Of a stretch of DNA of 37,418 bases, positions 7,655-15,763 are shown in pieces. The notes under the pieces are model-generated. The model ran no database searches. It worked only from the letters and a program-made list of their open reading frames with translations, and was not told the origin of the DNA. Position numbers and translations under genes: made by a program. Source of the DNA: Solirubrobacterales bacterium (lineage in GTDB: Bacteria > Actinomycetota > Thermoleophilia > Solirubrobacterales > 70-9); assembly GCA_013821475.1 (NCBI GenBank), contig JACDGU010000007.1:1-37418 (forward strand), written 5' to 3'. How positions within the stretch are numbered: the first letter of the stretch is position 1; each line of letters opens with the position of its first letter.

Positions 7655-8580
7655 CGCAGCAGGCCGCCGAGGAAGTACTCGAGCGACTTGTTCAGCAGCT
7701 CGGCTCGCTCCCACTGCAGGAAATGCCCGGCGCCCTCGACGACGAAGGGGCCGACGAGCTCGGTGAATGCGACTTCGCACATCTGCGGGAAGCTGCGCCA
7801 GATCACGTGGTCGTCGGGGCCGTAGAGGGCCAACGTCGGCACCGCGCTGCGCTCGAAGAACCGTGGCGTCTCCGAGCGCTGCCGCTCGCCGAGGGCGCTG
7901 CCGTAGTTGCCCCAGCCGGCGAGCAGCTTTTCCGGGTCGACGAAGGGCTCGGCCATGAACTCGGCCGCGGCCCGGTCGAAGGCGCCCGGCGTCGCCCAGA
8001 AGCGGTGGCCGTAGAACTCGGCGACGTAGCGCAGCCGCTCCTCCTCGCTGTCGAGCTCGGCCAGCAGCCGGTCGGGTTCGCGGCCCTGGCGGCGGTAGTA
8101 GTCGGTCGCCATCCGCATGTCGGCCGAGGGTTTGGGATCGATCCCGGCCGCCTCGTACTCCTCAGACAGCAAGGGCATGATGCAGTTGAACAGCACCTGG
8201 CGCTCGACGAAGCCCTCGAAGCGCAGGCCGAGGTCCTGGATCACGCCGCCACCGAGGTCGCCGCCCGCGGCGGCGCAGCGCTCGTGGCCGAGCACGTCGC
8301 CGACCAGGGCGCGCATGTCGCGGGCGTGGGCAGCAACGTCGTAAAAGCCGTCGGCGGCGAGGCCGGAATCGGCGAAGCCGCGCAGGTCGGGGACGATCAC
8401 CTCGAAGCCGGCGGCAGCCAGGGGCTCGATGTTGCGCCACCAGATCCGCTTCGTCTCCGGCCAGCCGTGGACCAGGAGCAGCGGGTAGCCGCCGATGCCC
8501 TCGCGGATGAAGGCGAGCTCGACCCCCCGCACTTCGGCGCGCTCGATCGCGAAGGCGTCGGGGGACAGCGGCTCGCTCAT
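7651..8580 (-). CDS. Alpha/beta hydrolase, epoxide-hydrolase/haloacetate-dehalogenase type
   Basis: A 309-aa alpha/beta-hydrolase. The oxyanion motif HGWPE (residues ~39-43) and an Asp nucleophile in the elbow GGDLGGG (in place of Ser) mark the epoxide hydrolase/dehalogenase branch. The catalytic His is in the C-terminal EGAGHFLQWE. A cap region lies between about 135 and 225. No signal peptide is seen, so it is cytoplasmic. It starts 10 bases downstream of the desaturase stop, so the two form one transcription unit; an epoxy- or unsaturated-lipid substrate would fit but is an inference. Confidence 0.85.
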   Translation of the reverse strand: MSEPLSPDAFAIERAEVRGVELAFIREGIGGYPLLLVHGWPETKRIWWRNIEPLAAAGFEVIVPDLRGFADSGLAADGFYDVAAHARDMRALVGDVLGHERCAAAGGDLGGGVIQDLGLRFEGFVERQVLFNCIMPLLSEEYEAAGIDPKPSADMRMATDYYRRQGREPDRLLAELDSEEERLRYVAEFYGHRFWATPGAFDRAAAEFMAEPFVDPEKLLAGWGNYGSALGERQRSETPRFFERSAVPTLALYGPDDHVIWRSFPQMCEVAFTELVGPFVVEGAGHFLQWERAELLNKSLEYFLGGLLR

Positions 8581-8590
8581 CCACGCCAGC

Positions 8591-9673
8591 CTACGCTGGC
8601 GGAGCTGACTGCACTGCGGTTGATCGAAGCTTGACCTCGTGCCAGGTAAGCAAGCGCCCGTTGGCCGGGTCGATCACCTTGAGGCGGATCGCGTGTAGCC
8701 CTTCACGGACGCTCAGGACCGGCACGTCGCGGAAGATCGGCATCTCGTCGTGGGCGCGCTGCAGGTTGTAGTTGGGAACCTTGGCGCTGAGGTGGTGGAC
8801 GTGGTGGAGGCCGATGTTGCCGCTGAAGAACTGAAACAGCTTCGGCAGCTTCAGGTAGGAACTGCCGCGCAGCGCCGCGTCGGCGTAGTTCCAGTCCTCC
8901 GAGCTCTCCCAGTAGGCGTCCTCGAACTGATGCTGGACGTAGAACATCCAGACCCCCGCCGTGCCGGCGAGGATCGCGGTCGGCAGCTGCACCAGCAGCC
9001 AGGCGCCGGGGCCGACGAACCAGAAGATCGTGCCGATCACCAGTGCCAACGCCAGGTTGGTCAGCAGGATGCTGTTGCGGGTGCGAGCGCGTTGCGAGTT
9101 TGACCAGATCCGCGGGCCGATCATCAGCGACCAGATCGGACCGAGCCCGAACATCACAGCGGGGCTGCGGAAGAGCCGGTAGCCGAGGCGAGTCCGCCAG
9201 GGGCTGGAGGCGTACTCGTCGACGGTCAGGGTCGGCACGTCGCCGCCCCCGCGTCGGTCGAGATCACCTGAGGTGCCGTGATGGATGGCGTGGTTGTGGC
9301 GCCAGTTGGCGAACGGCTGGAAGACGAGGAAGGCGGCGAGGCGCCCGAGCCAGAGGTTGGCCCGCTTGCTCTCCGTGAACGACCCGTGGGCGCAGTCGTG
9401 GAAGACGATGAAGGTCCGCAGCAGAAAGCCGGCCGCAGGGATCGCCAGCGCCAGGGTCAGCCAGACCGAGACCGGGAGCAGGAAGTACATGCCGACGATC
9501 AAGCAGACGTAGGGCAGGACTGAGGTCGCCAGGTCGAACAGGGCGCGCGGCAGCGAGGAGCTCTCGTACCCACCGATCGCATCCCTCCAGGCGGATCGGG
9601 CGGGTCTCGGAGCGGATTCCGAAACCGGCGGAAGTGAATACGTCTGGGTGGCCACTCCCGACAATCTACGCAC
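8591..9673 (-). CDS. Membrane fatty acid desaturase
   Basis: A 360-aa integral membrane protein with the three histidine boxes of the di-iron desaturase family: HDCAH (92-96), HNHAIHH (126-132) and HHVHH (290-294), with hydrophobic spans near 50-90 and 205-245. It would introduce a double bond into a membrane acyl chain. Start choice is open: GTG at 9673, or GTG at 9655 (giving ATQTYSL...). Neither has a strong ribosome site. It is the first gene of a pair with the epoxide-hydrolase-like gene. Confidence 0.9.
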   Translation of the reverse strand: MRRLSGVATQTYSLPPVSESAPRPARSAWRDAIGGYESSSLPRALFDLATSVLPYVCLIVGMYFLLPVSVWLTLALAIPAAGFLLRTFIVFHDCAHGSFTESKRANLWLGRLAAFLVFQPFANWRHNHAIHHGTSGDLDRRGGGDVPTLTVDEYASSPWRTRLGYRLFRSPAVMFGLGPIWSLMIGPRIWSNSQRARTRNSILLTNLALALVIGTIFWFVGPGAWLLVQLPTAILAGTAGVWMFYVQHQFEDAYWESSEDWNYADAALRGSSYLKLPKLFQFFSGNIGLHHVHHLSAKVPNYNLQRAHDEMPIFRDVPVLSVREGLHAIRLKVIDPANGRLLTWHEVKLRSTAVQSAPPA

Positions 9674-9735
9674 ATTTGCTTAAAGCACGCCTGAGAGCGT
9701 CCCCCCGACTGGTGTAAGACGGCGTTCAGGCGCCG

Positions 9736-9980
9736 GTGGTGGGCAACCTGCTCGGCGACGGCGAGCACGGCGAGATCGTCCTCCGCGGCGCCGCGACGAG
9801 GGCGGCTTCTATTACCACCGTTACCGACGCCGAGCTGATCGCCCTCTGCAAGCCCAGCTCGGCAGAGTCAAGGCGCCGAAGTCGGTCGAGTTCCGCGAGC
9901 TGCCGCGCAGCACCGCCGGCAAGGTGCTCAAGCGCTCGCTGCGCGACGAGCACTGGGCCGGTCGCGAGCGGCGCGTCTGA
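9736..9980 (+). pseudogene. Acyl-CoA synthetase (AMP-binding) C-terminal remnant
   Basis: Three blocks typical of the C-terminus of ANL-family acyl-CoA synthetases survive. GEHGEIVLRG and, after a deletion, DAELIALCK share one frame. After a frameshift near 9856 comes KAPKSVEFRELPRSTAGK with a natural TGA at 9978. The last block contains the catalytic Lys region (STAGKVLKR). Everything upstream of GEIV is missing, so no enzyme can be made. It points toward the convergent NlpC-like gene. Confidence 0.8.
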
Positions 9981-9983
9981 GAC

Positions 9984-10601
9984 TCAGTAGCCGGCCGGGT
10001 GACGGGCGACGTAGCCCGCGGTCGAGACCGTGTCGGGGTGCCAGCGCGGGCCGGTCCCGGTGGCGTCGCCGACGGTGTCCCAGCGCAGGCCGTCGATCAC
10101 CGCGAAGGCGTGGCCGGCGTTGGCGTAGACGGTGATCCAGCGACCCTTGCCGGGGACACCCCAGTTCATCATTTCGCCGGAGTCCATCGGCACCGTGATC
10201 AGCCCGGCGCCGTGCAGCGCGAAGCTGACCGCCCCCGAGCAGTCGTAGCCGGGCATCCACCAGCGCGCGTGGCCACCGCCCCAGATGTAGGGCTTGGTGC
10301 GGATCAGGTTGGCGGCGGCGATACCCGCCTTGACCGGGGCCGGAGCCGTTTCCGGCGGCGCCGCGACGCCTAGGACCAGGCGGGCTTTGGCCACCGGCGT
10401 GCAGCTGACCGGGACGACGCCGGGGGGCGAGCATTCGGTCGAGGCCGGCGTCGGCGTCGTCGCCGTGGCAGGCGTGCCGTTGTCGGTCGCCGTCGGGGTC
10501 AGGCCGCCGCCGGCGCCCAGTGCCGTCGCCGGGAAGACCGTCGCCACCGAGACGACGAATAAGGCTATGAATTGGGCTCTTGCCCCACGCAGCAACCGCA
10601 A
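9984..10601 (-). CDS. Secreted NlpC/P60-like protein under c-di-AMP riboswitch control
   Basis: A 205-aa exported protein with a signal peptide (about 1-30), a Pro/Thr-rich linker (about 35-60) and a C-terminal domain resembling NlpC/P60-type cell-wall peptidases. The nucleophile motif is GYDCSGAVS (Cys121), preceded by PYIWGGGHA, and the likely catalytic His is in NAGHAF (His164). Such enzymes cut peptidoglycan stem peptides outside the membrane. The TTG start is supported by GAGGAG six bases upstream. A c-di-AMP (ydaO-type) riboswitch lies directly before it, which agrees with known actinobacterial wall-hydrolase regulation. A paralogue is at 15031-15597. Activity is inferred from motifs only. 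Confidence 0.8.
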   Translation of the reverse strand: MRLLRGARAQFIALFVVSVATVFPATALGAGGGLTPTATDNGTPATATTPTPASTECSPPGVVPVSCTPVAKARLVLGVAAPPETAPAPVKAGIAAANLIRTKPYIWGGGHARWWMPGYDCSGAVSFALHGAGLITVPMDSGEMMNWGVPGKGRWITVYANAGHAFAVIDGLRWDTVGDATGTGPRWHPDTVSTAGYVARHPAGY

Positions 10602-10611
10602 ACCAGTCTCC

Positions 10612-10745
10612 TCTGTCGGCCTGCGGGGTTAGCTGTCGGGCTGGCGCTGAAGGAGCTTGCGCTCCCATCCTGATCGGATGGGTTCGCCCCAAAACCTTGG
10701 TTCCCCCGCTCCGGGGTTTTAGGCCCCCGGACTCGGCTTACCGGT
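10612..10745 (-). promoter_or_regulatory. c-di-AMP riboswitch (ydaO-yuaA type)
   Basis: The minus strand carries conserved blocks of the ydaO aptamer in order: GCCGAGTCCGGGGGC, GGGGGAACC, TTGGGGCGAACCC, then the hallmark CCCGACAGCTAACCCCG and GGCCGACAGAGGAG. The last block runs into the ribosome site of the downstream NlpC/P60-like gene. These riboswitches bind cyclic di-AMP and usually turn off wall-hydrolase and osmolyte genes when it is high. The class is recognised from conserved sequence, not folded here; the exact 5' limit is approximate. Confidence 0.88.
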
Positions 10746-10821
10746 CTTCAATTTCGGGGCAGTGTAACGAGACCCCGCGACGTCGGGGGAGTCTTAAGGC
10801 GTTTTTTAGAGAATCTCTGAG

Positions 10822-11367
10822 ATGAGTCAGGATCGGAGACCCACCGCGCGCGCCCTCGCCCTCGTTGCCACGAGCGTCTGCCTGCTCGCGATCCTCGCGG
10901 CTCCGGCGACAGCCGCGCAGCGCGGTGATCGGCCACTCGGTGGACGGCCGAATCGCAACTTCCCCTACGCCTGGCAGCACCTCGGCGGTCTCGAATACTC
11001 CGGCCCGCACGCCCTCTCCGAGCCCGAGTCGCGAGCGGCGGTGGAGCTGATCCGTCGCGTCCGACCCGACCTCACGATCTGGTTCCACCAGCCCTTCGGC
11101 GTCGTCGACCGCTCCGGCGGCGACCCGTGGGTCGAGCGCAGCTTCGCGGGGCTCGTCGGGCTGCCGCTGGTGCGCCTCAGCCGCTACCCCGGCAGCGCCA
11201 CCGGCTGGCAGGACCACACCCTGCCGGGCACCGCCTTCGTCGTCGAGCTCCCGAGCGCGGTGAGCGGCGGCCTGGTCCGGCGGACGAGCCGGGCGATCCT
11301 CACGCTCGCGGGCGAGCTGGGCAGCCCCGAGGTCGGCGCCGCGACGGCGGCCGTGGCCGGCCCCTGA
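10822..11367 (+). CDS. M14-family (MpaA-like) murein amidase missing its first zinc motif
   Basis: A 181-aa ORF with a good signal peptide (about 1-32, ending ATAA). It then joins directly the middle of an M14 carboxypeptidase/amidase domain: NRNFPYAW, YSGPHALSEPES, TIWFHQPFG (the second zinc His) and, near the end, FVVELPSAV with the catalytic Glu. The N-terminal HxxE zinc motif that family members carry is absent, so roughly 60-80 residues appear to have been deleted in frame. The product may be exported but should not hydrolyse as a normal M14 enzyme. It is divergent from the riboswitch-controlled NlpC-like gene; the ~75 bases between them hold a short CCCCG/CGGGG palindrome. Confidence 0.65.
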   Translation: MSQDRRPTARALALVATSVCLLAILAAPATAAQRGDRPLGGRPNRNFPYAWQHLGGLEYSGPHALSEPESRAAVELIRRVRPDLTIWFHQPFGVVDRSGGDPWVERSFAGLVGLPLVRLSRYPGSATGWQDHTLPGTAFVVELPSAVSGGLVRRTSRAILTLAGELGSPEVGAATAAVAGP

Positions 11368-11402
11368 CGACGAGGTCACCGGCATGTCGGAGTCCGGGCC
11401 CG

Positions 11403-11562
11403 ATGACGGCGGCGCTCAACCCGCAGCTGACCGAGCTCTCGCTCGAGCGGCTGCGGCGCCGGCACAGCGCCCAAGTGGGCCCGCTACCCGGCTGACGTCC
11501 TGCCCGCCTGGGTCGCCGAGATGGGCTTCCCGCTGGCGGCGCCGATCAAGGCAGCACCGCCG
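11403..11562 (+). pseudogene. MalY/PatB-type aminotransferase, N-terminal remnant
   Basis: From the ATG at 11403 the frame reads LSLERLRRRHSA. After a one-base shift near 11470 it continues KWARYPADVLPAWVAEMGF, the characteristic start of PLP-dependent C-S lyases of the MalY/PatB group. The sequence stops resembling the family near 11560. Only the first ~50 codons survive. Confidence 0.65.
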
Positions 11563-11612
11563 CGTAGGATCGAAAGACCCCGTCCGGCACCGCCACCAAC
11601 AGGGAGACTCGG

Positions 11613-11660
11613 ATGAACGTGCCTTCGATCAACCGCCGACTCGTCGCCGTCGCGCGATGA
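11613..11660 (+). pseudogene. 15-codon gene-start remnant
   Basis: An ATG behind GGGAG opens a frame MNVPSINRRLVAVAR that stops at 11658. The start resembles NADP-dependent MDR-type oxidoreductases (NRR..VA.RP), so this may be the 5' tip of a deleted gene. The match is too short to be sure. Confidence 0.3.
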
Positions 11661-11746
11661 ACAACTTCATCGCACCGGCCGGCTACCTGCCGGCCCTCTA
11701 TACGAGACTCGGCGAGAAAATCAGACAGGGAGCCGAGTGCAGCTGA
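11657..11746 (+). CDS. Possible 29-aa upstream ORF
   Basis: The ATG overlaps the stop of the preceding fragment (ATGA), and the TGA at 11744 overlaps the ATG of the methyltransferase gene (TGATG). It contains AGYLPALYTRLGEK and matches no family I know. It may be a leader ORF that couples translation to the methyltransferase, or gene debris. Confidence 0.25.
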   Translation: MNNFIAPAGYLPALYTRLGEKIRQGAECS

Positions 11747-12441
11747 TGGCCGCCTGGTTCCTCGACGAGCTCGAACACGCAGGTAGAGAGAACCTGGATC
11801 CCGCTCACGTCGCGCGCTACGACGCCAAGGAGGACGCCGGGGGGGCGGCTGAGGTCGCTCTGCTCAAAGGACTCGGGCTGAGCCGCGAGTCGGTCGTGGC
11901 CGAGTTCGGCGCCGGCACCGGGCAGTTCACCGCCGCCGTCGCTCCGGCCTGTGCCCGGGTGATCGCCGTCGACGTCTCGGAGCCGATGCTGGAGCGACTG
12001 CAGGCGAAGGTCGCCGAGCTCGATCTGGTCAACGTCGAGGTGGTCCAGGCTGGCTTCCTCAGCTACGAGCACGCCGGCGCCCCGGCCGACTTCGTCTACT
12101 CGCGCTACGCCCTCCACCACCTGCCCGACTTCTGGAAGGCGGTGGCGCTGGGCCGGCTCCGCGACATGCTGCGGCCGGGCGGGGTCCTGCGCCTCTGGGA
12201 CGTCGTCTACGACTTCGAGCCGGCCGACGCCGAGGCGCGGATCGAGGCCTGGTGCGCGACCGGCGGCAGGGGCGCCGAGGCGGAATGGAGCCGGGCCGAG
12301 CTCGAGGAGCACGTCCGCGACGAGCACTCGACCTTCAGCTGGATCCTCGAGCCGATGCTGGTGCGGTGCGGCTTCGAGGTCGCCGTCGCCGAGCACTCGG
12401 CGGATCGGATCTTCGCCAAGTACCTGCTGCGCGCGACCTGA
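11746..12441 (+). CDS. Class I SAM-dependent methyltransferase
   Basis: A 231-aa Rossmann-fold methyltransferase. Motif I is VAEFGAGTGQFT, motif II has the acidic residue in VIAVDVSEPM, and further motifs are FVYSRYALHHLPD and MLRPGGVLRLWD. The start is the ATG at 11746, with AGGGAG about a dozen bases upstream; a GTG at 11737 in the same frame is an alternative. It is soluble, with no signal peptide. The acceptor substrate cannot be told from sequence. It is convergent with the hypothetical gene at 12445, with only 3 bases between the stops. Confidence 0.85.
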   Translation: MAAWFLDELEHAGRENLDPAHVARYDAKEDAGGAAEVALLKGLGLSRESVVAEFGAGTGQFTAAVAPACARVIAVDVSEPMLERLQAKVAELDLVNVEVVQAGFLSYEHAGAPADFVYSRYALHHLPDFWKAVALGRLRDMLRPGGVLRLWDVVYDFEPADAEARIEAWCATGGRGAEAEWSRAELEEHVRDEHSTFSWILEPMLVRCGFEVAVAEHSADRIFAKYLLRAT

Positions 12442-12444
12442 GGC

Positions 12445-12720
12445 TCAGCCGGGCTTGACGGCAAACGCCACGTTGCACCCGTTGGAGTTCCAGAGGATGT
12501 TGCCGCTGCGCTTGCTCTTGCGGGTCGCGAGGGTGATGTAGATCAGTCCGGAACTGCTGCCGCCGTTCGGAACCTGAAGCCCGACTTCGGCTCCCTGCAC
12601 CGACCCCCCGCCGAGGCTGCCGCTGCTGAGGGCGACGAGCCATTCGCCGTTGGCGTGGATGATCGGCGCCGAGACTCCGGCCTCGAACTTGATCCGGCCC
12701 GACCTGGGGTTGTTGGTCAC
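12445..12720 (-). CDS. Hypothetical protein, possibly the 3' part of a frameshifted gene
   Basis: A 91-aa ORF with a GTG start. It reads TNNPRSGRIKFEAG and later NGEWLVALSSGS, beta-rich and small-residue-rich as in secreted proteins, but it has no signal peptide of its own. The frame stays open upstream (VIGSFRV), and another frame just before it reads VPCGVPLYGLKIEA. This suggests that a longer secreted protein was split by a frameshift near 12735. No family is recognised. Confidence 0.5.
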   Translation of the reverse strand: MTNNPRSGRIKFEAGVSAPIIHANGEWLVALSSGSLGGGSVQGAEVGLQVPNGGSSSGLIYITLATRKSKRSGNILWNSNGCNVAFAVKPG

Positions 12721-12802
12721 CCGGAAGGAGCCGATGACGCCGCCTCGATCTTGAGGCCATAGAGCGGGACGCCGCAGGGCACGGCGCCCGAGGCCTACGC
12801 GC

Positions 12803-13678
12803 TCAGTGCGTAGGAGCGGTGGCGCTGAGGATCCAGGTCGAGGCCGGAGCGACGACGCCGTCGGGGCCGTCGAACTCGGCGAGCGCCTCGCGAACCTCGC
12901 GGGCGATCTTCGGCCGGATCTCGTCGACCCGATCTCCCCAGAGGCGGAGCACCTCGCCCGCCGGGCCGATCGCGAGGGTGAACTCGACCGCCTGGTCGAG
13001 GTCGTCGCCGAGCTTCATCGGCAGGTCGCTGCGCTGCAGCGAGATCGACTCGAAGCCGGCGATCTTCAGCTGCTCGGTGACGGTGTCGGCGTTGGCCATC
13101 GAGAACGGGCCCGGCCCACAGGTCGGCTCCTCGGTCTCGTCGGGATGCTCGAGGTACTGGTCGACCACGAGCTCGGCCCGGTGGACCCAGTCGTTGTCGA
13201 GCTTGCGCCGCCAGACCACGGCGCAGAGCCGTCCCCCCGGCCGCAGCGCCGCGCGCACGTTGCGCAACGCCTGCACCGAATTGGCGAAGAACATGATTCC
13301 CATTCGCGAGAAGGCGTAGTCGAAGTGCGCCGGCGGGAGCTCGGCGATCTGGACGTCCTCGACCTGGAAGCTGACATTCGTGACTCCCGCCTCCGCGGCC
13401 TCGCGCCTGGCGAGCTCGACGAACGGCGCGGAGACGTCGAGCCCGACCGCCTCACCGCCGCTGCCGACCAGCGCCGCCCGGCGCTGGGTGGTGTCGCCGA
13501 AGCCGCAGCCGAGATCGAGGACGCGGTCGCCCGGCTCTGGCGGGTGGGCGCGAATCGCCGCCTCCCCGTGCGCGCCGAGGCCGTCGGCGACGACCGGCCG
13601 GAACTGGACGAAGCGCTCGAAGAGCGGGCCGCTCCAAGCCTCGGTCGCCTCGACGTTGGCGGGCGCCACCGAGGCCAT
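12803..13678 (-). CDS. SAM-dependent methyltransferase (UbiE-like)
   Basis: A class I methyltransferase of 291 aa counted from the ATG at 13678, chosen because GAGGAGG lies just upstream. Frames opening further upstream only add a low-complexity tail. Motifs: VLDLGCGFGDTT (motif I), VGLDVSAPF (motif II), FDYAFSRMGIMFF, and LRPGGRLCAVVWRR (post-motif). The sequence resembles the methyltransferase domain-11 / UbiE group that acts on small molecules. Its substrate is unknown. Confidence 0.85.
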   Translation of the reverse strand: MASVAPANVEATEAWSGPLFERFVQFRPVVADGLGAHGEAAIRAHPPEPGDRVLDLGCGFGDTTQRRAALVGSGGEAVGLDVSAPFVELARREAAEAGVTNVSFQVEDVQIAELPPAHFDYAFSRMGIMFFANSVQALRNVRAALRPGGRLCAVVWRRKLDNDWVHRAELVVDQYLEHPDETEEPTCGPGPFSMANADTVTEQLKIAGFESISLQRSDLPMKLGDDLDQAVEFTLAIGPAGEVLRLWGDRVDEIRPKIAREVREALAEFDGPDGVVAPASTWILSATAPTH

Positions 13679-13744
13679 CAGCCCTCCTCGACGGGGCGAA
13701 TTCTGCGGCATCCGTGGATGGTGGCGCCTGCCGGGCACGCGGAC

Positions 13745-13971
13745 GCTCTCCACGGGTGAGTCGGCGACCGTCCCCGCCGGCACCGTCCACACCTTCAAGA
13801 ACCGCTCGGGCCAGACGGTCCGCGTCGGCAACGTCCACCGGCCGGCGGCCGGCTTCGATGGTGATGCTCGAATACCCCGACACCTTGGTCGCCAGCCGCA
13901 GGCGAGAGCGGATCGGGATGGGCGCGCTGGCGGGGCTCGGTCGTCTGCTGCGCATCAGCACCAGCCCCTGA
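13745..13971 (+). pseudogene. Cupin-family protein remnant
   Basis: One frame reads GESATVPAGTVHTFKNRSG and GNVHRPAAGF, the metal-binding half of a small cupin (His in TVHTF). After a one-base shift near 13857 another frame continues as LEYPDTLVASRRRERIG and GALAGLGRLL, which looks like the tail of the same family, ending at the TGA at 13969. The N-terminal half is missing. Confidence 0.6.
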
Positions 13972-14026
13972 GCCGGCCCCGTAGAGTCCGCGGCTCCGTG
14001 AGCGCGAGTCGCACCCCCCACCCCCT

Positions 14027-14782
14027 GTGAGCATCGGCGAGATCGTCGCCATCGCCGCCGCGGGGATAGCGGCGGGGACGGTCAACACCGTGGTCGGCAG
14101 CGGCACGCTGATCACCTTTCCGGTCCTGCTCGCCTTCGGCTACGCGCCGGTCACGGCCAACGTCTCCAACACGATCGGGCTCGTCCCCGGCTCGCTCTCA
14201 GGCGCGATCGGCTACCGGCGCGAGCTCGCCGGCCAGCGCCAGCGGGCGATCCGCTTCGGCACCGCCTCGGTCCTCGGCGGCATCACCGGCGCCGTGGCGC
14301 TGCTCGTCCTGCCCGCCTCGGCCTTCAAGGCGATCGTCCCGGTCTTCATCGCGATCGTCCTGATCCTCGTCGTCCTGCAGCCGCGGATCAACCGCCGCCT
14401 GGCCGAGCGCGGCCCCGGCTCCTGGCACGAGCGCGGGCTCTTCCCGCCGCTGGCCATCTACGCAACCGGCGTCTACGGCGGCTACTTCGGCGCCGCCCAG
14501 GGCATCCTCCTGCTCGCCATCCTCGGCGTCGCGCTGCCGCAGAGCCTGCAGCGCACCAACGGCCTGAAGAACGTCCTCGCGGCGCTGGTCAACGGCGTCG
14601 CCGGCCTCTACTTCGCCCTCGTCGCCGACGTCGCCTGGGGGCCGGCGCTGATCATCGCCGCCGGCTCAATCGTCGGCGGCCAGATCGGCGCCCGCTACGG
14701 ACGCCGCCTGTCTGCCGACACGCTGCGGGCGCTGATCGTCGTGATCGGCACCACCGCGATCCTCAAGCTGCTGCTCGAATAG
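14027..14782 (+). CDS. TauE/SafE (TSUP) family membrane transporter
   Basis: A 251-aa protein with about seven to eight hydrophobic spans and the two TSUP half-repeats. The first begins with GTVNTVVGSGTLITFPVL and VTANVSNTIGLVPG; the second has YGGYFGAAQGILLL and RTNGLKNVLAALVNG. Members export or import sulfite, sulfoacetate and other small organosulfur or organic anions across the cytoplasmic membrane. The GTG start gives the expected length. The substrate cannot be fixed, since no sulfur gene lies next to it. Confidence 0.87.
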   Translation: MSIGEIVAIAAAGIAAGTVNTVVGSGTLITFPVLLAFGYAPVTANVSNTIGLVPGSLSGAIGYRRELAGQRQRAIRFGTASVLGGITGAVALLVLPASAFKAIVPVFIAIVLILVVLQPRINRRLAERGPGSWHERGLFPPLAIYATGVYGGYFGAAQGILLLAILGVALPQSLQRTNGLKNVLAALVNGVAGLYFALVADVAWGPALIIAAGSIVGGQIGARYGRRLSADTLRALIVVIGTTAILKLLLE

Positions 14783-15030
14783 CGGCGGGAGCGGCGCGGC
14801 TCAGGCGCGCTCGGGCGCGGGCGCTGAAGCGATCGCCCTTGACCTGCACCTCGACCGCGGGAATCTCGGAGAGGGCGAAGAGGGGCGGTCGCCGGCTGCT
14901 TCATCGCCCAGCTGGACTCGAGGACGGGCGCTGCACTCACTTTCGCGAGTACTGGTTCGAGGTGGAGGGGCACATCCAGGCCTATCCGGGTGGGGTGCCT
15001 GACCGCCGTTTGCTGCGAGACTCAGCGGCA
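14783..15030 (+). other. Intergenic stretch with a possible SnoaL-like remnant
   Basis: No complete gene is visible. One + strand frame reads THFREYWFEVEGHI at about 14936-14977, which resembles the end of SnoaL/NTF2-like proteins. The preceding sequence is shuffled between frames. No ydaO-type riboswitch could be found here, unlike in front of the paralogue at 9984-10601. Confidence 0.3.
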
Positions 15031-15597
15031 ATGAGGAAAACGATCGCCATTTCGCTCGCGCTTGCCGCTGCGCTGCTCGGACTCGGAGTCCCCACCGCAA
15101 TGGCGGGCGGGCAGACGATCCCCTGGGGTGCCGGCTGTGCCTCGATCCCCAGCGGCGGGATCCGGACCAGCGCCTCCTGCGGAGCGAGCCTCGTAAACGG
15201 GCGGGCGATCGCGCCGCCGGGCGCCCCCGAGGCCGTGGTGCGGGTCATCGCCGCGGCCAACCAGATCAACGGGCGTCCCTACGTCTGGGGCGGCGGTCAC
15301 GCCAGCTTCCTCAGCAAGGGCTACGACTGCTCGGGCGCGGTCAGCTATGCCCTGCACGGTGCCGGCTTGCTCGAGACGACGATGGTCTCCGGCCAGCTCG
15401 CCTACTGGGGGGACGCGGGCGCCGGGCGCTGGATCACCATCTACGCCAACGCCGAGCACGTCTTCATGGTCGTCGCCGGCCTGCGCTTCGACACCCGCGA
15501 CGACCGGCCCGGGGTCCGGGGGCCGCGCTGGAAGATGGCCGCGCCCGAGGCGCGCATCCTGCCGGCCTTCGTCGCCCGCCATCCCGCGGGTCTGTAG
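15031..15597 (+). CDS. Secreted NlpC/P60-like protein (paralogue of 9984-10601)
   Basis: A 188-aa exported protein: signal peptide about 1-26 (ending AMAGG), then a domain with PYVWGGGHA, GYDCSGAVS (nucleophile Cys100) and NAEHVF (His143), ending in ARHPAGL. The same core and the same ending (ARHPAGY) occur in the protein at 9984-10601, so the two are paralogues. The ATG at 15031 was chosen because the signal peptide begins there; the frame is open further upstream without a sensible protein. This copy lacks the c-di-AMP riboswitch and the long Pro/Thr linker. Confidence 0.8.
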   Translation: MRKTIAISLALAAALLGLGVPTAMAGGQTIPWGAGCASIPSGGIRTSASCGASLVNGRAIAPPGAPEAVVRVIAAANQINGRPYVWGGGHASFLSKGYDCSGAVSYALHGAGLLETTMVSGQLAYWGDAGAGRWITIYANAEHVFMVVAGLRFDTRDDRPGVRGPRWKMAAPEARILPAFVARHPAGL

Positions 15598-15763
15598 CTC
15601 AGACTTTGTTGCCGCCGTCGACGCTTCGAAGTGGGTGATGAACTTCCCCGGCCGATCGCGAGCTGACCGATGTCCTCGTCGTAGTGGTTCATCGGCGGCC
15701 GGTCGAACCGTGAGCAGCTGCCGCAGCGCCCAGGTCCTCCGGGTCGGCTGAGGTCGGACCGGG

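Noticed and set aside
6087-7766. 559-codon + strand ORF across the ABC transporter genes
   Set aside because: Antisense to three clear transporter genes; no start site or motifs.
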